From JACVRW01 sp963803245 (GTDB taxonomy: Bacteria > Actinomycetota > Thermoleophilia > Solirubrobacterales > Thermoleophilaceae): a DNA stretch of 64,000 nucleotides. Below the pieces are notes generated by a model, which worked only from the letters and a program-made list of their open reading frames with translations, was not told the origin of the DNA and made no database searches. Location: positions 1 through 64,000 of the forward strand of contig CAWDLI010000007.1 of assembly GCA_963803245.1 (NCBI GenBank), read 5' to 3'. The position numbers and the translations under genes were made by a program. Positions 23,577 through 31,112 of this stretch are shown in pieces. The stretch's first letter is position 1. The number at the start of each line of letters is the position of its first letter.

Positions 23577-24481
23577 TCGCAACCGCCGACTACGAGCTGG
23601 TGACCGAGGCGGCCGGCTTCGTCGACCGCTCGGATCGGACCAAGCTGCTGCTGCGCGGCGCCGACACGGTCGACTTCCTCCAGGGCCAGGTCACCAACGA
23701 CGTCGAGGCGCTCGACCCCGGTACCGGCTGCTACGCGGCGATCCTCAACCACAAGGGCAAGCTGCGAACCGACCTGAGGATCCTGCGCGGCGCCGACTGG
23801 GTCTGGCTCGACTGCGATCCGGTGGGGAGCGCTGTCGTGCTCCACACGGTCCAGACCTACAGCCTCGGCCGCGATGTCTCGTTCCAGGACCTCACCGGCG
23901 AGCGCTCGCTCCTGGCGGTCGTGGGACCAGCCGCGGCGGCGGCGCTCGACGTTGCTCCCCCGCCGGAGGAGCACGCGTTCGTGGAGGGCGAGCACGGGGT
24001 CTACGTGCGCACGGCCCTCGGCGTGGACGTGATCACCTCCGATCGTGAGGCGGCCTTGGCGGCGCTCGACGTGCCCGAGGTCTCCGGCGACGCGGTCGAA
24101 TGCCGCCGCATCGAGAGCGGGCGCCCCCGGCTCGGCCTCGACATGGACGGCGACACCATTCCCCAGGAGGCCGGGATCAACGAGCGCGCCGTGAGCTTCA
24201 CGAAGGGCTGCTACGTGGGCCAGGAGACGGTCGCGCGCCTCCACTACAAGGGCAAGCCGAACCGGCACCTGCGCGGCCTGCGGCTCACCGCTCCCGCCGC
24301 TCGCGGGGACGAGATCCTGCTCGGCGAGAAGGCGGTGGGGCGGCTCAGCTCGGTCTGCGAGTCGCCGCGGCTCGGCCCGATCGGGCTCGCGCTGGTACGC
24401 CGCGAGGCCGCCCCAGGCGACGAGGTGCTGGTGGCCGGCGCCCCGGCCCACGTGGTCGAGCTGCCGTTCACGGGTGACTGA
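23573..24481 (+). CDS. ygfZ: YgfZ/GcvT-domain folate-binding protein
   Basis: A 302-residue tetrahydrofolate-binding protein of the YgfZ family, needed for maturation or repair of some Fe-S enzymes. The diagnostic KGCYVGQE motif is present (FTKGCYVGQETVARLH), along with the N-terminal LLRGADTVDFLQGQVTNDVEAL and the CRRIESGRPRLG region. It starts at GTG 23573. In this window Fe-S enzymes such as FbiC are possible beneficiaries, but no link is shown. The stop overlaps the acyltransferase start. Confidence 0.9.
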   Translation: MIATADYELVTEAAGFVDRSDRTKLLLRGADTVDFLQGQVTNDVEALDPGTGCYAAILNHKGKLRTDLRILRGADWVWLDCDPVGSAVVLHTVQTYSLGRDVSFQDLTGERSLLAVVGPAAAAALDVAPPPEEHAFVEGEHGVYVRTALGVDVITSDREAALAALDVPEVSGDAVECRRIESGRPRLGLDMDGDTIPQEAGINERAVSFTKGCYVGQETVARLHYKGKPNRHLRGLRLTAPAARGDEILLGEKAVGRLSSVCESPRLGPIGLALVRREAAPGDEVLVAGAPAHVVELPFTGD

Positions 24482-25487
24482 GCGGCGCGACCGGCGCCGC
24501 ACACCGCGGAGCCGGCACGGCCTCTCCGGCGCCAGCCCGCTGCTCGGCGGGACGCTCACCACCGAGGCCGGCGCCGAGGAGCCGCGCTCGCCCGCCCCGC
24601 CCTACGACGCCCGCAGCGGGGCGCTCGACCTGCCGAGCCCGTCGGCGCCGCCGACGCCGGAGCCGCGCGAGCTCAGGACCCTCATCCCGCCGCCCGACAG
24701 CGGCCGGGAGATCGACGACTGGGGGCGCTCGGAGCGGGTGTTCGACCTGCTCGAGCCGCTGCTCGACTTCTACTACCGGTACTGGTTCCGGGTCGAGGTG
24801 GAGGGCGTGGAGAACGTGCCCGCCGAGGGCGGGGCGCTGCTCGTGTCCAACCACTCCGGGGCACTGCCCCCGGACGCACCCATGATCATGCAGTCGATCC
24901 GCCACGAGCACGCGAACCCGCGCCCGCTGTACATGCTCGGCGAGCATTGGTTCAAGGGCTATCCGGGTGTGGGACTGCTCGCCAACAAGATGGGCCTGGT
25001 GGGCGCGCACCCGGCGAACGCGCAGCGGTTGCTTCGCGACGAGGGCCGGCTCGCGCTCGTGTTCCCCGAGGGTCAGAAGGGGTCGCGCAAGCTCTACTGG
25101 CAGCGCTACAAGCTGCGCCGCTTCGGGCGCGGTGGCTTCGTGCGCACGGCGATCCGCGCCGGGGTGCCGATCGTGCCGGTGGCCGTGGTGGGCGCCGAGG
25201 AGGCCATGCCGATCTTCGCCCACGTCCCGCTCCTCCAGCGCCTCACCGGGCTCATCTACTTCCCCGTCAACCACGCCTTCCCCCACTTCGGGCTCGCCGC
25301 GGCCGGCATGTACATGCCGGCGAAGTTCAAGATCCGCTTCCTCGAGCCCGTGGACCTCTCAGGCCACGGGGCGGAGGACGCCGACGACGTGGCGCTCGTG
25401 CAGCGAATCGCCGAGGACATTCGCGGCCGGATCCAGGACGAGCTGGACTCCCTCGTCGCTGCGCGTGGCTCGGTGTGGTTCGGTTAG
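24474..25487 (+). CDS. PlsC-like lysophospholipid acyltransferase
   Basis: A 337-residue protein. Residues about 1-75 are a low-complexity Arg/Pro/Ala region, probably disordered. The acyltransferase core begins near 85, with the active-site block VSNHSGALPPDAPM (His of the HX4D-type motif, slightly altered spacing), the substrate block VFPEGQKGSRKLYWQRYKLRRFGRGGFV, and VPIVPVAVVGAEEAMP. It should acylate a lysophospholipid or related lipid at the membrane. The GTG at 24474 overlaps the ygfZ stop. Confidence 0.88.
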   Translation: MTERRDRRRTPRSRHGLSGASPLLGGTLTTEAGAEEPRSPAPPYDARSGALDLPSPSAPPTPEPRELRTLIPPPDSGREIDDWGRSERVFDLLEPLLDFYYRYWFRVEVEGVENVPAEGGALLVSNHSGALPPDAPMIMQSIRHEHANPRPLYMLGEHWFKGYPGVGLLANKMGLVGAHPANAQRLLRDEGRLALVFPEGQKGSRKLYWQRYKLRRFGRGGFVRTAIRAGVPIVPVAVVGAEEAMPIFAHVPLLQRLTGLIYFPVNHAFPHFGLAAAGMYMPAKFKIRFLEPVDLSGHGAEDADDVALVQRIAEDIRGRIQDELDSLVAARGSVWFG

Positions 25488-25502
25488 GGTGATTCCGGAG
25501 GG

Positions 25503-25937
25503 ATGATCGCAAGAGGGAAGACGCCACGAGGCGCCGCGGTTCTGCTGGCGGTCACGACCACCGCCTTCATTGCCGCCTGCGGTGACGAGGACTTCAAGAA
25601 CGAACCGCGCGAGCCGGTGGCTCTGCAGCTCACGGGCGTGATCCAGCGGGGGCAGGTCACGGTCTCTCCCAAGACGGTCGGGGGCGGACCGGTGGCGATC
25701 ACGATCGCCAACCAGACCGACGACCCGCACACGATCGCGCTCGACGGCGGTTCTGTTCACGCCGAGGTCGGTCCGGTGGCCCCCACGGGCACGACCACCA
25801 TCCGGCGCACGCTCGAGCCCGGCGAGTACGAGGTGAGCGCCGGCAGCGAAGCCGCCGTGCCCAAGGAGATCAAGCCCGCGACCCTGCGGGTGGGACCCGC
25901 GCGCGCCAGCGCGAGCGGGGACCTGGAACTGCCCTGA
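25503..25937 (+). CDS. Small secreted lipoprotein
   Basis: A 144-residue protein with a lipoprotein signal (VLLAVTTTAFIAAC, Cys about 24). The mature part looks like a small cupredoxin or Ig-type beta sandwich (QVTVSPKTVGGGPVAITIANQTDDPHTIAL, TIRRTLEPGEYEVSAGSE), but no full copper site is visible. A GGAGG stands only one base from the ATG, unusually close; TAGGGT at 25485-25490 is a possible -10. The function is unknown. Confidence 0.75.
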   Translation: MIARGKTPRGAAVLLAVTTTAFIAACGDEDFKNEPREPVALQLTGVIQRGQVTVSPKTVGGGPVAITIANQTDDPHTIALDGGSVHAEVGPVAPTGTTTIRRTLEPGEYEVSAGSEAAVPKEIKPATLRVGPARASASGDLELP

Positions 25938-25951
25938 GCCCCCGCTCGCGC
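25909..25951. terminator. Long perfect hairpin between convergent genes
   Basis: A perfect 12-base inverted repeat (GCGCGAGCGGGG at 25909-25920, CCCCGCTCGCGC at 25940-25951) with a 19-base loop spans the stop codon of the lipoprotein gene, just before the end of the convergent gene at 25959. It lacks a U-tract. It is likely a bidirectional terminator or a 3'-end stabiliser. Confidence 0.55.
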
Positions 25952-25958
25952 GGGACGC

Positions 25959-27311
25959 TCAGAGCTTCAGCTGGTCGGCCTCGTCCTCGTCCTCGCACAC
26001 GTCCACGGACGGCGCCGCGGGCGGCTCGTCGGATGACACGGCGAGCACCAGCGAGTCCACCTCGTTGAGATGCGCCCGTACGCGGGCCGCCATCTCCTCC
26101 ACCACCTCGTAGGCCTTGTCGATCCCGGTCTTGGCGCCGGTGAGCTGGCTCTTGACCTTGCGGACGTCGTCCATCGCGTGGAGCGCGCGCTCCACCACGT
26201 CGTGCACGGCGGCGCCGTCCACGCCCTCCTGGCCGCCGCGGGCCATCAACACCCGGGCGCGCGCCAGCCGGTAGCCCACCTCGAGCGGCAGGCTCTCCGG
26301 ATCGTCGGGGTCGAGGGCGACCAGCAGCTTGTCGCCGTTGTACTCGCGCAGCGGCTCGAGCCTGGCCGGCAGCTCCTCGGCGGTCGGGACCACGAGCACC
26401 GCGAAGTCGGCGTCGCGATCGGCGAGTGCCCGGTCAAGCTCCTCGAGGGCGCGCGGCTTCGAGAGGCGGCGGTCCTTGGCCTCGAACACCACCCGGCCTC
26501 GTGAGGGGCCGTCGCAGGCGCCGATGTCCACCACCACGTCGCCCGTCTTGCCCGAGGCGCCGAGCTGGTCGCCGACGGCCTCGGCCACGTCACCCTGGCG
26601 CAGTGCGAGGGCATCGAGCGAGTCCGCGACGGCCTCCTCGAAGGTGCGTCCCTTCGCGGTGCCCTTCTCACGCTCGGCGGTGACCTCCTCGAGCTTGTCC
26701 TTCTCGTCGCGGAGCCCCTGGAGCTCCTTGCGGAGCTCACCCAGCTGCTCGAGCAGCGCGCGCTCGGTGGCGTGCGAGCGGTTGGCGGCCTGCGTGATGG
26801 TCTGGAGGGCGCCGGCCTTGAAGTCGGCGAGCGGGTTCGAGCCGTCGGCCGCCGAGAACTGGCGAACGAGGTCCTCGCGAGAGCGCACGAGCGCCTCGGC
26901 CACGAGCTCGCGAACGCGATTCTGGACCGAGGCCGCGCTGCCGTCGCCGAACAGCTTCTCGAGATCGCGCGCCAGATGGCCGTTCTCGGGCCCGAACACC
27001 TCGTCGACCTTGGTGCCGAAGTGCTCCGCCACCGTGCGGGCCTTGTCGGTGAACTGGCGCTCGAGCTCACGCGAGGTGCGCTCGAACTCGGTCTTGACGT
27101 ACTCGGAGTTGGCCGCGGCCTGCTCGCGATCGAGCACGCGCGCTCCGATCACGAGCGCGTCGCGCACCGTCTTGGCCGGATCGTCGCCCGCCTGCTCGCG
27201 CTCGCGCACGAGCCTGACCGCGCATTCGTCCTGCACGTCGAGCTCGCGCACGACGAGCCGGTCGCCGACCACGGCCACGTGGGCCTGTCTGAGTGGAGTT
27301 GCCGCTTCCAT
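25959..27311 (-). CDS. Coiled-coil protein with PD-(D/E)XK nuclease-like core
   Basis: About 450 residues. The first 200 are mostly helical and charged (VKTEFERTSRELERQF, LLEQLGELRKELQGLRDEKDKLEEV), ending in a coiled coil. Residues about 225-320 match a restriction-endonuclease-like core: GRTFEEAVADSLDAL, then GDVVVDIG, then RVVFEAKDRRLSKPRALEEL, giving the D...ExK catalytic pattern, followed by DADFAVLVVPTAEELP. The C-terminus is helical with an acidic tail. The fold resembles DUF2130-type proteins. It might cut or bind DNA, but no methylase, helicase or other defence gene is nearby. Confidence 0.75.
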   Translation of the reverse strand: MEAATPLRQAHVAVVGDRLVVRELDVQDECAVRLVREREQAGDDPAKTVRDALVIGARVLDREQAAANSEYVKTEFERTSRELERQFTDKARTVAEHFGTKVDEVFGPENGHLARDLEKLFGDGSAASVQNRVRELVAEALVRSREDLVRQFSAADGSNPLADFKAGALQTITQAANRSHATERALLEQLGELRKELQGLRDEKDKLEEVTAEREKGTAKGRTFEEAVADSLDALALRQGDVAEAVGDQLGASGKTGDVVVDIGACDGPSRGRVVFEAKDRRLSKPRALEELDRALADRDADFAVLVVPTAEELPARLEPLREYNGDKLLVALDPDDPESLPLEVGYRLARARVLMARGGQEGVDGAAVHDVVERALHAMDDVRKVKSQLTGAKTGIDKAYEVVEEMAARVRAHLNEVDSLVLAVSSDEPPAAPSVDVCEDEDEADQLKL

Positions 27312-27408
27312 GGTTGTCTGGTCCCACCGTAGGGGCGGAACCTGACGGAACGGGCGGGGCCGGCCAACATCGGGGCGCAGCCGGCCGAGCCGGCCGCTTC
27401 CGCAACGG

Positions 27409-28149
27409 CTAGCGAGCGGCGGGAGGGAGCCAGTCCTTGGGAAACACGGGCCCGATGCCGCCCGGGAAGCGCGGAACCACGGCCAGGGCGTGCGCGCCGG
27501 CCGGGCGGCGCTCGATCCAGCCGTGCAGATCCTCCAGCGAGAGCAGCAGCCGCACCGTGGTGGCGATCTGGTAGTCCGCCACGTTCGGGTCCTCGCCGCC
27601 GATGATCCCGTGCGCAAGGAGCTCGTCGACCCGGTCCAGCAGCGTCGGAAGCGCGCGCAGGTCGCGGCGCACGTGCTCGTCGTCGGCGTGGTTGAGCCGG
27701 GCAGCCAGCCGGATGATCGGAGGCGCCACCGAGGCCGCCACCGGCACCGGTATCCCGAGGCGGGCGCCCTCCAGGTAGCTCGCGAGCGTGGAGCGATCGC
27801 GCCTGAGGGCGGCCCAGGTCAGCCGCCGCGCGACCGGCTGGAGCACCTCGTCGGCCCACGTCTCCGCTCTGAGCACGGCCTCGCGGCGCTCGGGCTCGGC
27901 AGGCACCAGCAGAGGCGACGGCACGAGCGCGTCGAGCGCCAGGGCGATCGTGCGGGTGCCCTGGAGCCGCTGCCCCTCGAGCCGCACCGCGGGGACGGTC
28001 ATCCGCGAGAAGCCGAGCCCCCGGAGCAGCACACGGTGCACGCCGGCCACGAGGTCGAGCCGCCGGACGTCCACCCCCTTGCGCTCGAGCATCAGCTGAC
28101 CCGCCAGAGCCGGATGCGATCCCGGGACGCCGTAGAGGGTCGCGCGCAC
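27409..28149 (-). CDS. Glutathione S-transferase-like protein
   Basis: A 246-residue GST-fold protein: N-terminal thioredoxin-like domain (RATLYGVPGSHPALAGQLMLERKGVDVRRLDL, then the cis-Pro/SNAIL region MTVPAVRLEGQRLQGTRTIALAL) and an all-helical C-terminal domain (NVADYQIATTVRLLLSLEDL). The catalytic Ser/Cys at the end of strand 1 is not obvious. The GTG at 28149 lies 8 bases from a TAGCAT -10. The longer ORF upstream is not supported. As actinobacteria generally lack glutathione, the thiol partner is unknown. Confidence 0.8.
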   Translation of the reverse strand: MRATLYGVPGSHPALAGQLMLERKGVDVRRLDLVAGVHRVLLRGLGFSRMTVPAVRLEGQRLQGTRTIALALDALVPSPLLVPAEPERREAVLRAETWADEVLQPVARRLTWAALRRDRSTLASYLEGARLGIPVPVAASVAPPIIRLAARLNHADDEHVRRDLRALPTLLDRVDELLAHGIIGGEDPNVADYQIATTVRLLLSLEDLHGWIERRPAGAHALAVVPRFPGGIGPVFPKDWLPPAAR

Positions 28150-28163
28150 GGCCGGGCATGCTA
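28150..28163 (-). promoter_or_regulatory. Leaderless-type -10 for the GST-like gene
   Basis: TAGCAT on the minus strand (28163-28158) is 8 bases before the GTG at 28149. Confidence 0.4.
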
Positions 28164-28184
28164 TCCGCGGGTCCGGCTCCGCCG

Positions 28185-28233
28185 GGGGTGTGGGGTGTTT
28201 TGGTTGGCATACATCGAAAAGTCCCCACACCCC
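28185..28233. other. Long hairpin in the divergent GST / ccr gap
   Basis: A perfect 11-base inverted repeat (GGGGTGTGGGG at 28185-28195, CCCCACACCCC at 28223-28233) encloses a 27-base AT-richer loop whose ends (TTTT and AAAA) can pair further after a 2x2 mismatch. It lies upstream of both genes, where a terminator is not expected. A regulatory site, a small RNA or an insulator is possible. The rest of the 247-base gap holds a TACGAT -10 for ccr and nothing else I can name. Confidence 0.45.
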
Positions 28234-28363
28234 AACCGCCTCCGCACGCGCGACGGCCCGAATGTGACGGGACGCCGACACCACCGCCTCCTTCATCGCC
28301 GCAGTAGACGCTTGCGGCCCACCCCCGACCGCCGAAGCGGACACGGCCAAGCCCGGGCGACGG

Positions 28364-28396
28364 TACGATCAGCGCCGCAAACGACCGAGAGGACCG
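28364..28396 (+). promoter_or_regulatory. ccr promoter -10 and ribosome site
   Basis: TACGAT at 28364-28369 is a plausible -10. GAGAGGA at 28387-28393 is the ribosome site before the ATG at 28397. Unlike most units here, this one has a leader. Confidence 0.35.
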
Positions 28397-29656
28397 ATGG
28401 CCCAGATCGACCTGACCAAGCCCAGCGCGCTCTCCGTGGAGCCGGGCACGCTCCCAGACACGATGTCCGCGTGGGTGATCCGCGAGGAGCGCCAGGGCGA
28501 GCCGCGCGACGCGTTCCAGCTGGAGGAGATCGAGGTGCCGGAGCCCGGCGCCTTCGAGGTGATCGTGCGGGTGATGGCGGCGGGCGTGAACTACAACAAC
28601 GTCTGGGCCGCGCTCGGCGAGCCGGTCGGGGTCTGGCGTTACGGCGACCACCCCGAGTTCGGCCACCACATCGGCGGCTCGGACGCCTCGGGCGTGGTCT
28701 GGAAGGTGGGCCCGGGCGTGACGCGCTGGAAGCCCGGCGACGAGGTGATCGTCCACTGCAACCAGGCCTCCTACGAGGATCCGGAGGTTCACGGTCTCGA
28801 CCCGCTCGCCGCGCCGAGCCAGAAGATCTGGGGCTACGAGACCACCTGGGGCTCTTTCGCCCAGTTCACCAAGGTCCAGGCCCAGCAGCTCCTCCCCCGC
28901 CCCCAGAACCTCACCTGGGAGGAGGCCGCCTCCTACGGGCTCGTTTACTTCACCGCCTACCGCATGCTGATCACGCGCTGCAACATCCAGGCGGGCCAGA
29001 ACGTCCTGGTCTGGGGCGCGGCCGGCGGGCTCGGCGTGTTCGCGATCCAGCTCTGCAAGATCGCCGGGGCGCACGCGGTCGGAGTGGTCTCCTCACCGGA
29101 GAAGGGCGAGCTCGTCAAGCGGCTGGGCGCGGTGGACTACATCGACCGGGCCGAGTTCAAGGGCATGATGCGCACCGGCAAGGAGTCGGCCGACGAGGAG
29201 AAGGAGCGCTTCAAGGTGTCGCGCGGCTTCGGCAAGCGCGTGAAGGAGATCCTCGGCGACTCTCCCGACATCGTGTTCGAGCACGTCGGCCAGGCCACCT
29301 TCCCCACCTCGGTGTTCGTGGTCAAGCCGTTCGGCAAGGTCGTGATCTGCGCCGGCACCACCGGCTTCAACCTCGACTTCGACGTGCGCTACCTGTGGAT
29401 GCGCCAAAAGGAGATTCTGGGCTCGCACTTCGCGAACGCCTACGAGTGCATGAAGGCCAACGAGCTGATCGAGTCGGGCCAGATCCGCCCGGTGCTGTGG
29501 CGCACGATGGGCTTCGACGGCGTGCCCGAGGCCCATCAGCTCATGCGCGACAACCAGCACCTCGGGAAGATCTCGATCATGGTGGGCGCCGAGGCCGAGG
29601 GCCAGGGCAAGACCACCGAGGGCGAGGGCGCGATCTACGCGGAGGTGGGCGCGTGA
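28397..29656 (+). CDS. ccr: Crotonyl-CoA carboxylase/reductase
   Basis: A 419-residue medium-chain reductase of the Ccr type, the key enzyme of the ethylmalonyl-CoA pathway, which reductively carboxylates crotonyl-CoA to ethylmalonyl-CoA with NADPH. Typical marks are AGVNYNNVWAALGEPVGVWR, HHIGGSDASGVVWKVG, VHCNQASYEDPEVHGLDP, SQKIWGYETTWGSFAQF, VWGAAGGLGVFAIQLCK and ILGSHFANAYECMKANELI. The last includes the conserved His/Asn/Glu region of the CO2 pocket. The stop overlaps the next gene (GTGA). Together with ecm and meaB it defines a pathway module. Confidence 0.95.
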   Translation: MAQIDLTKPSALSVEPGTLPDTMSAWVIREERQGEPRDAFQLEEIEVPEPGAFEVIVRVMAAGVNYNNVWAALGEPVGVWRYGDHPEFGHHIGGSDASGVVWKVGPGVTRWKPGDEVIVHCNQASYEDPEVHGLDPLAAPSQKIWGYETTWGSFAQFTKVQAQQLLPRPQNLTWEEAASYGLVYFTAYRMLITRCNIQAGQNVLVWGAAGGLGVFAIQLCKIAGAHAVGVVSSPEKGELVKRLGAVDYIDRAEFKGMMRTGKESADEEKERFKVSRGFGKRVKEILGDSPDIVFEHVGQATFPTSVFVVKPFGKVVICAGTTGFNLDFDVRYLWMRQKEILGSHFANAYECMKANELIESGQIRPVLWRTMGFDGVPEAHQLMRDNQHLGKISIMVGAEAEGQGKTTEGEGAIYAEVGA

Positions 29657-29982
29657 TCGCCGTGCACATCAAGTGGGTGGCAAACCCGTTCCGCGGCGAC
29701 AAGTTCGCCGAGGGCTGGCTGCCGGGCGCCGCGGCGGTGCTTGACTACGGCGCCACCGAGTGGGCCTTCTACCGGGCGAAGGACGGGCGGCTCGACTTCC
29801 TCCAGACGGCCGTCTTCCCGTCGAAGGCCCACTTCGAGCAGTACTGGTACTCGGAGCGCATCGCGGACCTCCGCACCAGCCTGATGGGCACCTTCCAGGT
29901 GCCGCTGCTCCCCACTTACCAGGAGGTCGTGGGGAGCGGCAAGGCGGCGGAGCTCAGCCCTGTTCCAGCGGGGCCATCGTGA
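29653..29982 (+). CDS. Unknown 109-residue protein coupled to ccr
   Basis: A small soluble protein translated from a GTG that overlaps the ccr stop. It contains WVANPFRGDKFAEGWLPGAA, WAFYRAKDGRLDFLQTAVFPSKAHFEQYWYSE and a C-terminal QVPLLPTYQEVV. The FLQTAVFPSKAHFEQYW stretch recalls dimeric ferredoxin-like (ABM/Dabb) barrels, but this is only a pattern resemblance. Its tail overlaps the convergent clpS by 29 bases. Its position suggests a role tied to Ccr. Confidence 0.7.
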   Translation: MIAVHIKWVANPFRGDKFAEGWLPGAAAVLDYGATEWAFYRAKDGRLDFLQTAVFPSKAHFEQYWYSERIADLRTSLMGTFQVPLLPTYQEVVGSGKAAELSPVPAGPS

Positions 29983-30247
29983 GCCCCGCCTGCTCGAGCT
30001 GCTCCCAGTAGAGCTCGGCGGGCTCGCGCTGCCCGGTCCACACGACCGCCCGGCCGCTGTTGTGGATCGTGTTGGCCAGGGCCATGCCCCCGTCGTAGGA
30101 GACGCCCGGCAGGACACGGGCGAGCGCCTGTGCCACGCCCTCGAAGGTGTTGTGATCGTCATTCAGCACGATCACCCGCCAGCTCCCGCCGAGGCCGCTC
30201 CCCGGGCCCGCCACGCGCGGAAGCTCGACGGTGGAGCCGCCGCTCAC
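29954..30247 (-). CDS. clpS: ClpS-like Clp protease adaptor
   Basis: A 97-residue ClpS-family protein, which hands N-degron substrates to ClpA/C-ClpP. The core is visible: WRVIVLNDDHNTFEGVAQAL (the NDD..T substrate-binding loop), GVSYDGGMALANTIHNSGRAVVWTG (the usual Met and H-x-x-G region), and PAELYWEQLEQAGLTMAPLE. The GTG at 30247 overlaps the MBL hydrolase stop. Divergent residues in the loop mean that its specificity may differ from Escherichia coli ClpS. Confidence 0.85.
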   Translation of the reverse strand: MSGGSTVELPRVAGPGSGLGGSWRVIVLNDDHNTFEGVAQALARVLPGVSYDGGMALANTIHNSGRAVVWTGQREPAELYWEQLEQAGLTMAPLEQG

Positions 30248-31086
30248 GCCGCGTCGGCCTCCTCGCGCTTGCGCCAGTAGCGCTCGAGGCCCTGGTAGAG
30301 CTGCTCGGGCGGCGCGGCCTGCTCGAAGCTGGCCTGGGCGTCCGGGCTCATATGCTCGGACAGGCGTGTGCGGAGCGCGGTCACGAACCCGGCCTCGTCG
30401 TTGTCGCGGGCCAGCTCGCCCTGCACGCGCAGCCCCTCGCGCACGTTCGCGATCTGCTCGGCCACGTCCGCGTGGCGGCCGAAGTGCGTGAGGCAGAGGG
30501 CCGTGGGGTCCCATCCCTCGAGCGTCTGCAGCGACCCCTCCCACAGCTCCAGGTCGATGTCGGGCGGAGGCGTCGGCGGGACGGTGAAGCCGTGCGGCGG
30601 CACGCGCACCCCGGCCACGTCGCCCACGTAGGCGTCGCCGCTGGCCTCGTGCAGGTAGGACACGTGGTGCGAGGCATGACCGGGCGTGTATGCCACCCGG
30701 AAGCCCTCCACCACCTCGCCGCCCGAGAGCGTGTGCACGCGCGCCTCGTCGACCGGTGCGACCTCGCCCCAGAGGCGCTCCATGTCGTCGCCGTACAGGC
30801 GCGCGGCGCTCTTCAGCAGCTTTGAGGGATCGATCAGGTGCGGCGCCCCGCGCTCGTGGACGTACACCTCGAGCCCGGGGAAGCGCCGGCAGAGCACGCC
30901 CGTGGCTCCGGCGTGATCGAGGTGGATGTGGGTGAGCAGGAGCACCCGCGGCTCGACCGGCCCGAGCTCCGCGAGGAGCGTCTCCACGCCGGTGGAAGGG
31001 CCCGGGTCCACGATCACGCCGTCCTGCTCGTACGCGCAAATCACGCGGTCCCGGCCCAGGTGCATCACGTCGATCGGCCTGCTCAC
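30244..31086 (-). CDS. MBL-fold metallo-hydrolase
   Basis: A 280-residue metallo-beta-lactamase-fold enzyme. The metal motif is THIHLDHAG (HxHxDH), with the other ligands in TPGHASHH, YVGDVAG and LTHFGRH, so both metals can be bound. The C-terminal 70 residues are helical (FVTALRTRLSEHMSPD), as in hydrolases of the glyoxalase II/RNase Z-like group. The substrate is unknown. It is divergent from ecm with a shared 26-base promoter, and upstream of clpS with overlapping ends. Confidence 0.88.
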   Translation of the reverse strand: MSRPIDVMHLGRDRVICAYEQDGVIVDPGPSTGVETLLAELGPVEPRVLLLTHIHLDHAGATGVLCRRFPGLEVYVHERGAPHLIDPSKLLKSAARLYGDDMERLWGEVAPVDEARVHTLSGGEVVEGFRVAYTPGHASHHVSYLHEASGDAYVGDVAGVRVPPHGFTVPPTPPPDIDLELWEGSLQTLEGWDPTALCLTHFGRHADVAEQIANVREGLRVQGELARDNDEAGFVTALRTRLSEHMSPDAQASFEQAAPPEQLYQGLERYWRKREEADAA

Positions 31087-31112
31087 GAGCCTCCGACCTT
31101 ACAATCCCAGGT
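31087..31112. promoter_or_regulatory. Back-to-back leaderless promoters, MBL hydrolase / ecm
   Basis: Minus strand TAAGGT (31101-31096) is 9 bases before the GTG of the hydrolase. Plus strand TACAAT (31100-31105) is 7 bases before the GTG of ecm. The two -10 boxes overlap by two bases, so only one polymerase can bind at a time. Confidence 0.5.

Noticed and set aside
26070..27345. Ser/Arg-rich plus-strand frames opposite the coiled-coil nuclease-like gene
   Set aside because: The minus-strand product has coherent domains. The plus-strand frames mirror its codon structure only.
28299..28315. CGCYGCAGTAGACGC motif present here and again near 48012
   Set aside because: Two copies with one mismatch, and a partial match inside a coding region at about 39005, are too few to call an intergenic repeat.
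31087..31112. A cobalamin riboswitch upstream of the B12-dependent mutase
   Set aside because: Only 26 bases separate the divergent starts, and the transcript seems leaderless; there is no room for an aptamer.
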